A stretch of DNA of 64,000 nt from Humulus lupulus (Eukaryota > Streptophyta > Magnoliopsida > Rosales > Cannabaceae). The stretch spans positions 204,223,481 to 204,287,480 of the forward strand of contig NC_084798.1 in assembly GCF_963169125.1 (NCBI RefSeq), written 5' to 3'. The position numbers were made by a program, and so were the translations under genes. The stretch's first letter is position 1; the number at the start of each line of letters is the position of its first letter. Below are positions 10,671 to 22,419 of the stretch, piece by piece. Below the pieces are notes generated by a model. The model did not search any database, was not told where the DNA came from, and saw only the letters and a program-made list of their open reading frames with translations.

Positions 10671-10679
10671 CTATAAATA
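10671..10679 (+). promoter_or_regulatory. TATA box of second Tat LTR
   Basis: CTATAAATA lies a few bases after the right-hand target duplication of the inserted solo LTR. The insertion therefore split the U3 region immediately upstream of the core promoter. Confidence 0.65.
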
Positions 10680-10989
10680 TGGAGATCCTGGGAGTTGCAA
10701 AGGGTTGGATTCTATCGTGTAACGAAATACCTTGTAAGGAATAGCAGAAATATAGCAATAATATTGGCTGGTGGAGTAGAAGGATTTTAATCTTTGAACC
10801 ACCTAAAAACGTATTCGTGTCATCAGTCCATTTTAAGATCATTCATCTGTTTCGGTTTATTATTCAACACTAATCTCTTTCTCTTATTTTCTTAATTACC
10901 TGTTGGCAAAGAACCGCGTCAACAGCAGGGCACCAAATATTTACGATTTCAAATTACAAGGTACTAGATGAGTATTATTGAAAACATAG

Positions 10990-11142
10990 TGTAATGTTCC
11001 AAATTTGCTAATAAGGTTTAGTGCCTTGATTAGCGTGCTGGGAGGGCATTAATGGGTGATTATGTGAATTTAATTGAATATATGTGAGATTATGTGAAAT
11101 ATATGAGTTGTATGATGATATGACTATTTATGCATGTTTAAG
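10990..11142 (+). mobile_element. Start of a chromovirus-like LTR, truncated
   Basis: TGTAATGTTCCAAATTTGC and the following GGTTTAGTGCCTTGATTAG match the first 150 bases of the LTR at 50903-53531 in order. It stops where the inverted relative at 11143 begins. It is probably an older LTR into which the next element inserted, but the rest of it is not seen on the far side. Confidence 0.6.
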
Positions 11143-11804
11143 TGTAACGGCCTGCAATTTAGGGTCTATTACCATGTGTGTTTAAATTAGTGCGAGACTC
11201 GCTAAACGAGTCATTTGGACTAAAACTTGTGATTAAGCCACTAAGGGTTCATGGATTAAAAATCTTGGTCAACGAATAAACATTTCCGTTAAAAGAAAAC
11301 TTTAGTCTTTACATGGGATCCCAAAATACAAGTTTAAAAATTTGTTTACAACTCAGGGATTACAAAATAAGCCGACCTAAGCGGCAAAACTAGGTCTAAG
11401 CCTAGTTCCCCTGTGATACCTCAGCTGTGGCAGTTGAGCAGACTACATATGTACACATCACCCCAAACGCTCTCCAACTCATGGTTGGCCAAGGTTCTCC
11501 TTACCCTTACCTGCACCACAAAGCACCTGTGAGCCAAAAAACTCAGCAAGAAAACACATTAACAAATTCAGATAGTCCATAGAATATAACAGCAAACTCA
11601 ACAGTAATAACTGGAACCAAGCAAGTGACCATAGGGTCACATAGGTGCGTGTCGCACTCCCGTTCATTCTTATGGCATCCGAGCCAGTCAAGTGCATAAT
11701 GCACTCCCGTTCATTCCCATGGCATCTGAGCCAGTCAAATGCATAATGCACTCCCGGGGTGGCCTAGCCATAACGGCCTGTGCTCAACGCGCATAATGTT
11801 GATC

Positions 11805-12300
11805 ACGGCTCATAAGTCGAGCCTTGCAAACCCTTGACGCATAAGTCGAGCCTTGTGAACCCTCGACTTATAAGTCGAGCCTTGTGAACCCTCGACTTAT
11901 AAGTCGAGCCTTGTGAACCCTCGACTTATAAGTCGAGCCTTGTAAACCCTTGACTTATAAGTTGGGCCTTGTAATCCTTCAACTTATAAGTTGGACTTGT
12001 AATCCCTCGACTTATAAGTGAGCCTTGTAAATACTTCGACTTATAAGTCGACCTTGTAATCCCTCGACTTATAAGTCGGCCTTGTAAATCCTTCGACTTA
12101 TAAGCCGACCTTATAATCCCTCAACTTATAAGTTGGCCTTGTAAATCCTTCAACTTATAAGTCGACCTTGTAGTCCCTCAACTTATAAGTTGTCCTTGTA
12201 AATCCTCGACTTATAAGTCAAGCCTTGTAAACCCCTCGACTCATAAGTCGAGCCCCTTTTAATCCCTAGGCTTATAAGTCGGGCCCTTTTTATTCATGTA
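11805..12300. repeat. Array of about 29-bp units built on CGACTTATAAGTCG
   Basis: About 17 units follow one another with 29-bp spacing in the regular part (for example 11841, 11870, 11899), drifting to 29-33 bp later. Each unit has a 14-bp self-complementary core, CGACTTATAAGTCG, and a GCCTTGTGAACCCT spacer. Later units change base pairs within the palindrome. Confidence 0.9.
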
Positions 12301-12477
12301 TACCCTTGACTAGCAGGCCGAGCTTTTGGTTAGGTACGATAGAAAAACTTCCGACTTATCAATCAGGCCTCCCAATCAAGGACAAACATACATGTACTAC
12401 ATTTATCATACACAGATACAACGCATTACAACGTACTTACACAGGTATACATATGCATAATTATAATTATGTTCATT

Positions 12478-12775
12478 AGCTGGGCCTGAGCCCTAATCAT
12501 GTTTACATTTAACAGTTGGGCCAAGCCTTAATCATATTACATTTAACATTTAGGCTAAGCCGCAATCATATTACATTTAATAGTTGGGCCAAGCCCCAAT
12601 CATAATACATTTAACAGTTGGGCCAAGCCCCAATCATAATACATTTAATAGCTGGGTCGAGCCCTAATCATAATACATTTAATAACTGGGTCGAGCCCTA
12701 ATCATAATACATTCAATAACTAGGTCGAGCCCTAATCATAATACATTCCACAATGGGGCCAAGCCTTAATCACGT
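12478..12775. repeat. Array of about 34-bp units (GGGCCAAGCCCTAATCAT)
   Basis: About eight units of GGGCCAAGCC(C/T)(C/T)AATCATA-ATACATTTAA repeat with 34-40-bp spacing. It lies just after the 29-bp array in the same LTR. Confidence 0.85.
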
Positions 12776-14173
12776 ATCTCACGCATCAGGTGCAGTTTTT
12801 TTACCATTGGTCTAAGCACAAGCAAATAAGCAAGCAAGCACGACCCCCGAGAACGAACTTCTCCCGAGCCCTGGTGGTAACCTAGTCACAACCCACAAAT
12901 AACATTCTCATTACTATTCGATTCCATAATAGAACCCCGGGACCAATCCCGTGCTCTTGGGACCTCCAATTCCCTCACAAAAGGTGGTGAAATCGTCCCC
13001 CAAGCTCCCTAGGCCTATGCCCTAAAAATACAAAAATCAAGGGCCCTGAAAATGGCCTAGCGTTGCGGCACACAGCCAGGGCCCCTTGCCCTGGATCATC
13101 CCAGTGCCGCAACTCAGAAGAATAAGGCCGTGGCGCCCTTACGCGAACCCAGAAAAACTGGATTTTTCCACCATTTTTCCCCGAGCCAAAGTTCCCAAAT
13201 CTTGCCCCAAACTTGCCTAAAAGTCCCAAATTAGTTTAAAAACCTAAATAGCATATCATAAGCAGTTTCAACACCTCAAAAACTAAACTCAATCTCTCAC
13301 TCAAATCAAAACCCAATCATTGGTTTAAAACTCTGCAAAATCTTAAACCACAGCTGAGATTTACCAAAAAAAAAACAGAGCAATACCTTACCTTAAAGAA
13401 GAATCACGACCTTTATGTTGTTCCACTTCAACCCTAGCTTCAATCCTCCATGTTTTGAGCCTCTCCTCCTCAAAATTCAACAAAGACCCCCCAAGGCTTC
13501 AAGGGATAGAAGGAAAAACAAGCGAGAGAGAGAGTTGAGAGTGTTGAGAGTGTTCTAACCATTCCACTGGCTTCTGGAGTATCTGAGTGTATCCCTCCCT
13601 TAGGCTAGAAATGACCAAATCACCCCTTAGCCCATTAGTTATTCTCTAATTCTCACAAGGGAAAATCCGCCATTTGCCACTTTTTCCCGTTAATCATAAT
13701 TAATGTCTCATAAATTCTCATTATCTCCAATATCCTCAAATGATCACTAAATAATTTCTCAATTTCTCGATAAATCCTGGTAATGTGCGAAGTTACTAAA
13801 ATACCCATAGGCTCACCTTGAGCCGGGTATTTGACCCTATTATGACCAACCGCTAACTTGCCCCCTAGGATCGCCTCGTTCCGGATAATCCAAATATATC
13901 CACATAAGAATGTGGTCTTAATTATAAAATATACACATATATTAAAATATGCCATCAACAGGTCAAAATTACGAAAATGCTCTTCTAATAAGAAATAGGC
14001 CTACATGCATGCTTAATACACCTAAACATGCCAATATAGTCATATTATAATATAACTCACATAATTTATATAATAACATGATCATAACACATAAGCACTC
14101 AATTAATTCATTCATTGCCTCCCAACCCCCTAATCCAGGCACTAAGCCATATTAGGGAATTCAGGGTGTTACA

Positions 14174-14300
14174 ATTATCCTCTTCTTATAGGAATTTCAT
14201 CCTTGAAATTTTACCTAAACAACTCAGGATACTGATCCTGCCTGTTGGACTCTCACTCCTAGGTCATTTCCTCGATCTTGTTGTATTTCAAGAATATGAA
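14174..14300 (-). mobile_element. Remnant of internal end of the chromovirus-like element
   Basis: On -, about 120 bp precede the LTR: GAGGAAATGACCTAGGAG, a CAGGATCAGTATCC stretch, AATTTCAAGGATGAAATTCC and the purine tract. The element is cut off here; no integrase or chromodomain is left. Confidence 0.55.
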
Positions 14301-14995
14301 AATGTCACATTTTTTATCATAGTTATATTTTCTTTGATTTTGAAGGTGATTTTATTTTATTTTTTCCTTCATTTTTTAATTATTTTTTCAGTTATTTTTC
14401 CTTTCTTTTTTTCTTTACTTATTTTTTCAACTATTTTTTCCTTTTCCTTTTTTTTCTATCAATTTTTTCCTTTATCTTTTTTTTTTCTTTCCATTTTTCC
14501 ATTTTTCTTCTTCTTCTTCTTCATTTTTATTAATTTATCTATTTTTTTATTTCATTTGTATTGTTTTTTTTTCATATTTTTTCAGTTTTCTTTCTTTTTT
14601 TCATTTTTTTTCTTTTGTTTTTTCTTCATTTTTGTATTTATTATTTTCTCCTCCCATTTTTTCTTTTTTTTTTCTTCCCTTTTTTTCATTTTTTTCTACT
14701 AATTTTTTCATTCATATTTTTTCTTTCCATTTTTCCATTATTTTTCTTCTTCTTCTTTTCATTTTTATTCATTGATATATTTTTTTCCTTCATTATTTCT
14801 TTTGTTCTGTTTTTTTTCCATATTTTTTTAGTTTTCTTTCCTTAAGTTTTTTTTCCTTCTTTTTTTGTACTTATTCTTTTCTCATTCTAACTTTTTTTCC
14901 TTTTTTTTCACACATATTTTAACATTACATAATTATTTACTATTTTTTTATTTGTTATATTTTATTATTATAATTTTTTCCACTATATGTAAAAA
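14300..14995. repeat. T/C-rich low-complexity tract
   Basis: About 700 bp on + is almost only T and C with TTTTTC, TTCTTC and ATTTTTC words. The Phe-rich frames at 14115-14845 are a product of this composition and are not called as genes. It borders the truncated chromovirus internal region. Confidence 0.9.
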
Positions 14996-15094
14996 AAAAT
15001 CAAATTAATTTTTTCAATATTTTTTTTATTGTAACCCTTATAGGAACACCAAAATTTGGAAAGAAAACTAATAAAAATATGAAAACGTGAATGA

Positions 15095-15580
15095 GTAACC
15101 AGTTACCCTAATGAGAACATTCAATTCTAGAAAAAAAAAATTATATGAAGAAGATGGGAGAGAATGGAAAGGGGGTGGATCTGATTTTTTTTTCTATCTT
15201 CAAATTTGTGGAAACTGGTTACATTCCCGTTATTTGTGTGTATATTTCTGGGGGTAACTAGTTACCTTCACGTTATGATGTGTGTATATTTATGAGTTCT
15301 TTATGGTAACTGGTTACCTATGTTACTAAAACCATAGTTACTTCTTCATTTTTTTAATGAAGTGTTCTTCCTCTTTTTTATTCAGATTTGATGTTTCTTT
15401 TCATATTTAATATGAGTAACCCGTCACCCCTCTTATGGTAACGGTTACCCCTCTTATGGCAGAAGGTTACTCCTCTCAAGGTAATTGGTTACTCCTCCTG
15501 GTACATGTTATTTAACCTAGCTCTATGGTTTTTTTTTACATAATTGTCAAAGATCAATCAAGTAACTGGTTACTTTACCC
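15095..15580. repeat. Cluster of GTAAC-x-GTTAC palindromes
   Basis: At least eight related motifs lie in 490 bp, among them GTAACCAGTTAC (15095), GGTAACTAGTTACC (15252), GGTAACTGGTTACC (15305), GGTAACGGTTACC (15437) and GTAACTGGTTAC (15562), plus half sites. Spacing is irregular and the DNA between them differs, so this is not a simple tandem repeat. No gene is seen here. Confidence 0.8.
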
Positions 15581-15589
15581 AGGATTTGA

Positions 15590-16300
15590 AAAAAGAAACG
15601 TACAATATAAAAAATAAGGAAAAAATATTTATAATAAATAAAAAAAATAATAAACACAATTCATATCACAAAAAATAAATATAAATAAAAAAAAACCAAA
15701 GAAAAATTTAATATAAAATTAGTTATACAAAAATAATATAAAAAATAATCAAATTACAAACATACCCTTCCAAATTAATAAACTTGATTAAGAGTAAAAC
15801 TATGGTATGAACCAACTTTTATACAAAAATATTAAAAAATAAACTCATAAAAGTGAAAAATCTTTAAAAAAGTCATAGATTAACTTTTTTTTTTAAATCT
15901 CATATAAAATGTAATTTCCTTGGCTGTTTTTCTCCTACATACAAACAAAACCTAAGATTTAGAAATTTCATAAAATTTACCTAATAAACAACTAAATTTT
16001 AATGTATATATATATATAAAAAAAAAACTATTTTGCCAAGTCATAAATTTGGCATAATTTTATATATTTACTATAGTAAAAAAATCTCTGAAAATATGAA
16101 TACAAGTATAATCGAATTTGAAAACAAAATCATAGCTAAAACCTAAATAAATGGGATAAAAATAAAAATGTTGTTTTCTTTATTTATTTATTTCATCTCT
16201 ACAAGATTCCTCCTGGTCCCTGTAGATTCATATCACGTATTATAATATTTTTTTATAACATATTCCAAATTAAATATACATATATATATATATATATAAC
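15590..16300. other. AT-rich stretch without features
   Basis: No coding frame, tRNA or terminal repeat was recognised. There are A-runs and a (TA)n tract at 16278-16298. Confidence 0.6.
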
Positions 16301-16302
16301 CC

Positions 16303-17037
16303 AAGCACTCTCAATAAATGCTCTACTACATCATTTAAAATACACTCCCAAAACACATTTTTTTTTTATTTTACTTCTAAGTTTTACATTATATCATACA
16401 TCAACTTCTCTATATATTTCTCTACATCATTTAAATATTATATCTTTAAACATATTTTATTAATTAAAGTAAATAAAATAATTGAAAAAGAAAAAAATAT
16501 ATATATATTAAATGGGAGAGAGAAAGCTTATAAAGAAAAATAATAATATTAAAATATAATATAAATGACATGTAAATGTTATGTAAATATAGATATGGAT
16601 TAATTGGAGTTTGTGCATAACTATTATAATATGTTTTTGTGAGTTTTAACTAAATATTATAGGGAAAGTGTATTACAAAATACATTACCAAAATATATTT
16701 TTTTATAATTTACCTCAAATTTTTACATTATATCATACACCAGTTTCTATATTTTTTCTCTACATCATTTAAATATTATATTTTTAAATAAATATTTTAT
16801 TCATTTTAAGAAATGAAATAATTAAATATAATAGTATCACAATCATATATATACAAAAGTTTATAAAAAAATAATAAAATATTTATAGCTTGATGAATAG
16901 TGTTTCACTACATATAAAAAAATACTATTCAGGTAAAAAAAAATATAAGTTGTGTCTCATTAGAAAACTATTTAACCATTTTTTATCTATATTATAAAGA
17001 ATTAGACATTTTAGTTCATCCATTGAAAATGCTCTAA
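16303..17037. mobile_element. MITE, Harbinger-like, degraded copy
   Basis: It starts AAGCACTCTCAATAAATG and ends CATTGAAAATGCTC, a weak inverted pair. Its interior matches the cleaner copy at 62688-63443 nearly throughout: CATCATTTAAATATTATATCTTTAAAC, GATATGGATTAATTGG, TTTCACTACATATA. The ends have drifted. It has no coding capacity. Confidence 0.75.
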
Positions 17038-17074
17038 TAGATTTATGATGAGAAAAAGTAATTAGTCGATAATT

Positions 17075-17726
17075 TACATTGAAAATGGTTGAAAAAAATC
17101 CTCATTCCCATGCACAATGCATTGTAGATATTCCACTTGGTAATCTTGACGTTATTAATCGAAACAGTTCCATTGTCAAACACTTGAGTTACAAGAAGCA
17201 TTTCTTTTGTGCGAGTGGAGGACTCTAATGCGGAATCCTTCAAAAGAGAGCCCGACTCCAAAGCTTGTTTGTCAACCTTTCCTGTCACAATTTGGTATTT
17301 CAAATCAATTCATTTTTCAAATCGAATTGATTTGTCTGGAGGAACAAAGATAGCAATTGTGTTGTTATCGCTGTAAATGGTGAATATATTTCGACTATCC
17401 ATGAAGAACATGAAATCATGGCAATAAGGGTCAATAATATTAGGGTTGAGATTCTTTTTGGGAATGGTTGGCATGCTTTCATAGCCTGAATTTTCAAGAG
17501 CTTTTATTATCTTCGAAACTTCTACTCCTGTGACGACGCTTGTGTTTTTTGTTGTTTTGTACCAATCCAAACAACAAAATGGACATAAATTATAACCGGG
17601 ATATTCATAATACCAACATAAAGATTCATAAGAAAAAGATTGAGAAATATGAAGAAGAACGGAGAATAGGAAACAATAAGTATATTTTAAAGCCATGTTA
17701 TGGAGATGGTGCATAGGAATTATCAA
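17075..17726 (-). pseudogene. Fasciclin-domain (FAS1) protein pseudogene, FLA-like
   Basis: An intact-looking start gives a secretory signal peptide (MALKYTYCFLFSVLLHIS; the Met I favour is at about 17696). The frame then runs through a single FAS1-type region with FMDSRNIFTIYSDNNTIAIF, the H1-like segment IAIFVPPDKS, and on to VDKQALESGSL. An in-frame TGA at 17310-17312 replaces the Gly found at that place in the relative at 22420-22905 (RFEE-G versus RFEK-stop). Near 17125 the frame shifts, so the H2-like end (CIVHGNEDFF) is read in another frame. With two lesions it is a pseudogene. Known FLA proteins are cell-surface or wall glycoproteins. Similarity to single-domain FLA19-21-type proteins is my inference. 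Confidence 0.75.
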
Positions 17727-18764
17727 TTATATATAAATTATTTTTATATATATACACATTTTGAGTCGAATGATATTCCTCATTTAAATATTCAGATTAA
17801 ATTTAAGGTTTAACTTTTAAAAATTTAATTAAATAAACTAACAATAGGTTAATTTGATATTATTTTTAAATAAATATTGATATGATATCAATATTTAATT
17901 TAATATATTAAAATATCTTTATCGTATTACTAGGAAAATAATTGCAGATTACATACACAATGAATAAATAAATGAATAACCCTCTCTTAACGTAACTTTT
18001 GCGGTGGGGATATTATTTATTTTAGTAAATATCATACAATGTTGAATATATATATAATTACACATAGTATTATTGTAAATTTAAAAAAAAAATTATAAAA
18101 ATTACAAAAATACAGAATTGTCTGTTTGTAAATGTTGGTTACAAACTTAAAAACTTTCGTTACAAAAAACAATATTATTTACAAAATAAAATAAACTTCG
18201 TATTTATGATTATGTCCTTCCGTAATTTTGTAAATTTTTTTCAGATTACATATTTTTAGTATTTTTTTAAAATTAAGTCTTTTTGTGAATTTAACTTAAC
18301 TTTAACAAAATATTCTTATATTTAAGAGAATATTCTTATATTACTAAAATAAATTAAAATAAGATATTTTAAAATGACAATTATTTAAAAATAATAAAGT
18401 CATACATAACAGCTGACCTATACACACGAGGACATGAGGTGGTTACTAACAATTAGTTAGCCAATATTAATTATTATATTAAATTGTGTAGGCTCAAATA
18501 TTAAATTACACCATTAGTAATATGTTACATGCCTATTAGTATTTTTCAAGATAATAATATAAATATGCGAAAATATAATTTTTGCCCTTGTATTTTTTCC
18601 AAATTCCGAATATGCTATCGGTCCATGTGTTTTGTCCCCGTGCTTTGTTAAATGACAATTACAAAATAGAGCAAAATAATAACTTATACCTAATTTCGGT
18701 CAAAATATTTCCAATTATAAAATTCATTTTGGTTGTGGAATTATGCTAATACATGCAATGTGTT
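17727..18764. other. AT-rich intergenic DNA
   Basis: No gene was recognised. Around 18580-18710 the words GGTCCATGTGTTTTGTCCC and AATTTCGGTCAAAATATT resemble the Mutator-like MITE at 40571-40934, but the match is partial and no ends are visible. Confidence 0.5.
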
Positions 18765-21700
18765 CAGATCGTTTGCGCTCATCTCATCGTGATGGGCTGG
18801 ATCCAATGCATCTGAAACAGACTCGGGTATTATTGATCCCAAAATAATACTTGATCTTCTGCTTCTGTAAAGTGAGAATGGTATACAAATAAGGCTAAGT
18901 GATGTTTCTTAGTTTAAAGGAAAAAATGCTCCCTATGCAGAAAAGGATAAGTTGGATGACTAAGATTACATGGAATCTTGTGAAGACAGTTAAGCAGATG
19001 ACTTGAAGGTAACTTACACATATCTAATCAAGGGTTCTAACTATTATGGGAAGTTCCATTAGATCTAAGCTGCACCACCTCTTTCCCATTTTATAAGTCC
19101 AAATATAATCACATGTAACCATTATATCACCAAAACTAGCATAAATTATTGCACATAAAAATGTATTGTGCAATCTAATATACAGCCATACATACACATA
19201 TTTACACAGATTATGCTCATTATATATGATGCTCTAACAATTAAAAATATCAAGTACGCCCTTCTCTTAAAAGAGAAAATTGAACCTGTGCTTAGTTCAA
19301 TCTGAAGATCTTCCCAATGTATCTGTAAGTCTATTATTTTTCTGAACCTTTTTCTTTTCCTTCTGAGGTGAAGATTGAACAGCATGCGTAGTTGAAAAAG
19401 TCAATTACAAATATATTTCTTTCGTATCAACATTTTGGTAGCTTGACACTACTTGGATAAAATAGAAAGTTGGAAATCATGCATTACTCTCTATATAAAA
19501 GCACCAACCAATAGGACTAAATTATGAAACTTTAAAAAAGAAAATTGAATAAAGAGAATTATAACAAGTTATATAAACCCCCACAGAGCAATAAACAATC
19601 TTCAAAAGCCATCAACAGCAAGCATAAATGTGAAATAGCAACGTGCTAAATCTAAATTTGGTTAGATGCAGTAAATATGAGTATTATGTACTGACATCTA
19701 CAGATTCCAGTCAAGGTTCTCACTTTTGGCATAAAGCAAACCCAAGTGAGAAAGCATGAACTGACCCTGAAGAACCTGTGGCCACAAGAATATCTGGAAG
19801 CTCTGTCGAAGGACCAAATGACAAGGAAAATATAGTCGATGGATATGACCCTCTTCAAAAACTGTAAGACTGCTAAGAAGGATCTGTTAGATTTTGCTGT
19901 CTTGAAATATTGTTACACTTGATCTCAGGAATCGCCATGGAACTAATATCAAAGACACGCTTGATATACAGAAAATAATTATAATAAAAAAAGAAAAGAT
20001 AACATTATAGAGAGAAATGCAATGTGAAACATGTTGAGTTATTGTAATACATGCAAAAATTTCACTTAGTTGGTACCACAGTAAAATATCAATGCACACA
20101 TGCAAACACAAAAACATAAACACATAGTGCTCAACTTGTAATGCACACATAAAAGAGTGCAAGGTAACAAAATTATTTGGTTTGTAGCCTTGCAATTTTA
20201 GCATCTAATCCTATTTCCTCGCATGACTTCAACTTCGGAATGATGACAAAGCAGGTCATTCCTCAGTTAACCATTGTAGAAAAAGCTGGTTTATAGCCTT
20301 GTAATTCTAAAATTTATGCGTCAAATTATCTTTTACACCATCTTTTAAAAGAAAAAGGTACAATTTGAATTTTGAAACATGACTCACAACCTTAGTTGCT
20401 TCAGAAACCATATGAACTCTGATTATGGTTCCCTGCTAAGATGTTGTTGCTATGTACATTCCATTGGAAGAAAGGATCATTGCAGCCAGCGGTGAACGAT
20501 GAGCATCTATCTGTAATTGATCAAACACTAACATCAAAACATGAATTAAAATGGAAAACAGAGTTGAAAGCAAAGTTAATTATTGGACATCTGTCTATGA
20601 ACTTCCTAAGAATTAGTAACAATAGTGTAATCTCAACCTTAAAAGCAATTATCTTGTTTAACAAAATTTTCTACAAAATATACACAAAAGTTTAAGGTAA
20701 TTTCACAATTTCCCCATCTGTCTTATTTTTTTCAACTCATAAATGATTGATGCCGTAACCTCACAGATCCATAGCATTGTACAACAATACAGCGCAGTGT
20801 TGTACAGAACAAGCATCCAAATTAGGGGAGAATGCGCATAGTCCTGAAGAACCAAATTTATATAAACATGTATACATATATTTATACATATACATGCACA
20901 CACATAATTAGAAATAAACACTGACCTAAAATAAAAACTCAAAATTTATGCAGTTATTCAATAATATCAAAAAGAAAAGAAAAAAGTATAATGACTATGA
21001 AAAAGTGTTCATGCTAGAAGTGCAGATATATTTCTTCATAAAAAAGAACACTGCCGAGAACCACAGATGTTGCATTTTGTAACCAAATTCATAGTTGATA
21101 AAAAGAGCTTAAGAACAAAAAAGTAATAATACACCAAATAGATTATAAAAATGTGGCAACTGGCAGCATTTCAGGATTGATCATCTATAGTAAGCTATTA
21201 ACTTCAAAAACATTATAGCAATTATACACTTATGGTTCTCATATGATATGTTAATGGTAAATTTGGTAATAAGAAATGGACGTCAACCCCTCACCTTTTA
21301 CATTCGGCACCGTATCAATGGTGTCCAAGATTGCTAGACTATTAATGTCATATACATAAGTCTTCTCTTGCAGAACGACAACAAGCCTACATGTGTAAGA
21401 ATGTCTATGAATGTATTCAACAGAAAGGAAAAATGTTTTCAAGTTCTTATGGTGGAAGAGAATGATATGCGAAGTGATTAGTGATATAGTCCATATTTCA
21501 CATTGAAAGGAGAAGTCTTTCAAAAGTATAGATTTGACAATGGTTTCAATTCAAGAAGAGAAAAATGTCCCACTTGTCATCAGCAATAGCCACAGTAACA
21601 GTTTGGAGCTACTATCAAGACACCAGATAACGGGCAGACTGTCATTACTGGTGGTGCTTACAATATCCTTATCACCCTAGGTTTAAAACCCCTATTTTTC

Positions 21701-22147
21701 ATCTAATCAATTTTTGTAATGGCTCTCAATCATATGGCCTTACGAATGTCCACATATATAATTCAAATTCAAACACACATAATTTATTTGAATGTATGAT
21801 TCAATCCCATCCCATAGGAAAAAAAATGTTAAAAAGAAATATAGAACAGAATAAGACATTTGTTGTTCAACTTCAATATGACAAGATATCACACCTTTTC
21901 TTATTCATGCGAAATTCAATTCTCTGAGGGCAGTTCCAGTCATTGTATTGAATAAACAGAGACGGCGTGGCGATAAAGATGGCTGTAGCAAACAACAGAA
22001 GAAAAGGCAACTTGTACTATCAGTACAGAAACAAACATCTCCAGGTAAAAATAAGGTGGTGCGCTATAAGCACCTGTTCACCAGCTCCAACAATGGCAAG
22101 TAGACTAGAGGTAAACAGCATTTCTGCAATAGTGAAAGCTCCAATGG
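18765..22147 (-). pseudogene. ATG18: WIPI/ATG18-family autophagy gene, pseudogene
   Basis: Seven decayed exons can be read in order on -. 22147-22074 reads IGAFTIAEMLFTSSLL. 21982-21895 reads PSLSPRRLCLFN and ALRELNF, then a deletion and frameshift before RMNKK. 21386-21295 reads RLVVVLQEKTYVYD and DTIDTVPN. About 20843-20755 reads LCAFSPNLD, then an internal deletion and a stop. 20510-20391 reads IDAHRSPLAAM and GTIIRVHMVSEATK, with TAG in place of a Glu codon. 19861-19742 has TGA in place of an Arg codon, then GSYPSTIFSLSFGPS. 18864-18765 reads RRSSIILGSIIPES. Most exons have AG acceptors and GT donors in place. The first coding exon is missing. The family binds phosphoinositides through a seven-blade beta-propeller (FRRG motif) in autophagosome formation. 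Here the Arg-Arg-Gly-type motif is broken by the stop. It is a genomic (unprocessed) duplicate, closest in my memory to the ATG18b type. Confidence 0.88.
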
Positions 22148-22419
22148 CTGAAAAAGAAATGCATTCTTTCAGAAACATTGACAAGCTTCCCATTCAATGA
22201 TTCATTCAATATTTCATACATTTTCAAGCATAATAATACTTACAGCCTCAAATCAGAACCTAGCAATGCCTAAACAATACTTCAATCAGGTCTGATAAAA
22301 CAGAACTTGAAATTATTCCAACATTATCCAACTACAAAAAACAATATTAAAGATTCAACACACGATGATCGATTTATATCAATACAAAAAAAGTTATACA
22401 ACAAGAACAGGGTTGAGGG

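Larger units (their letters stand above)
8171..10924 (+). repeat. LTR of second Tat element, split by a solo LTR
   Basis: It starts TGTACGCCC after the purine tract and ends GCGTCAACA at 10924. With the insert at 8668-10664 and one 5-bp duplicate removed, it is about 752 bp, close to the 780 bp of the neighbouring Tat LTR. The end regions match that LTR in plan: TATA box, a CCACCTAAAAACG segment, then TTGGCAAAGAACCGCGTCAACA. A TATAAATA at 10672 is the likely promoter. Confidence 0.8.
11143..14173 (-). repeat. 3' LTR of a chromovirus-like gypsy element (3,031 bp)
   Basis: Read on -, it starts TGTAACACCCTGAATTCCC and ends GGCCGTTACA. The first 60 bases and the last 400 match 50903-53531 in the opposite orientation, for example GATCCCAAAA, CTAAGCGGCAAAAC and CATATGTACACATCA. 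The bases just beyond 14173 form a purine-rich tract on - (ATAAGAAGAGGATAAT) preceded by AAGGATGAAATTCCT. This is the usual end of Tekay/Del-type internal regions, so it is a 3' LTR rather than a solo LTR. It carries two tandem arrays. The small ORF at 12975-13229 has no support. Confidence 0.75.

Noticed and set aside
11805..12300. CRISPR-like array (29-bp spacing).
   Set aside because: This is plant DNA; units are adjacent without unique spacers, and the repeat is inside an LTR.
14115..14845. Two long Phe-rich open frames.
   Set aside because: They are translations of a T-rich low-complexity tract with no domain.
18578..18710. A third Mutator-like MITE.
   Set aside because: Only about 100 bp resemble the family; no inverted ends or 9-bp duplication were found.
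21540..21640. Possible extra exon between ATG18 exons (readable as VTVAIADDKWD).
   Set aside because: It has no match I know of in the ATG18 family, and no splice sites were found.
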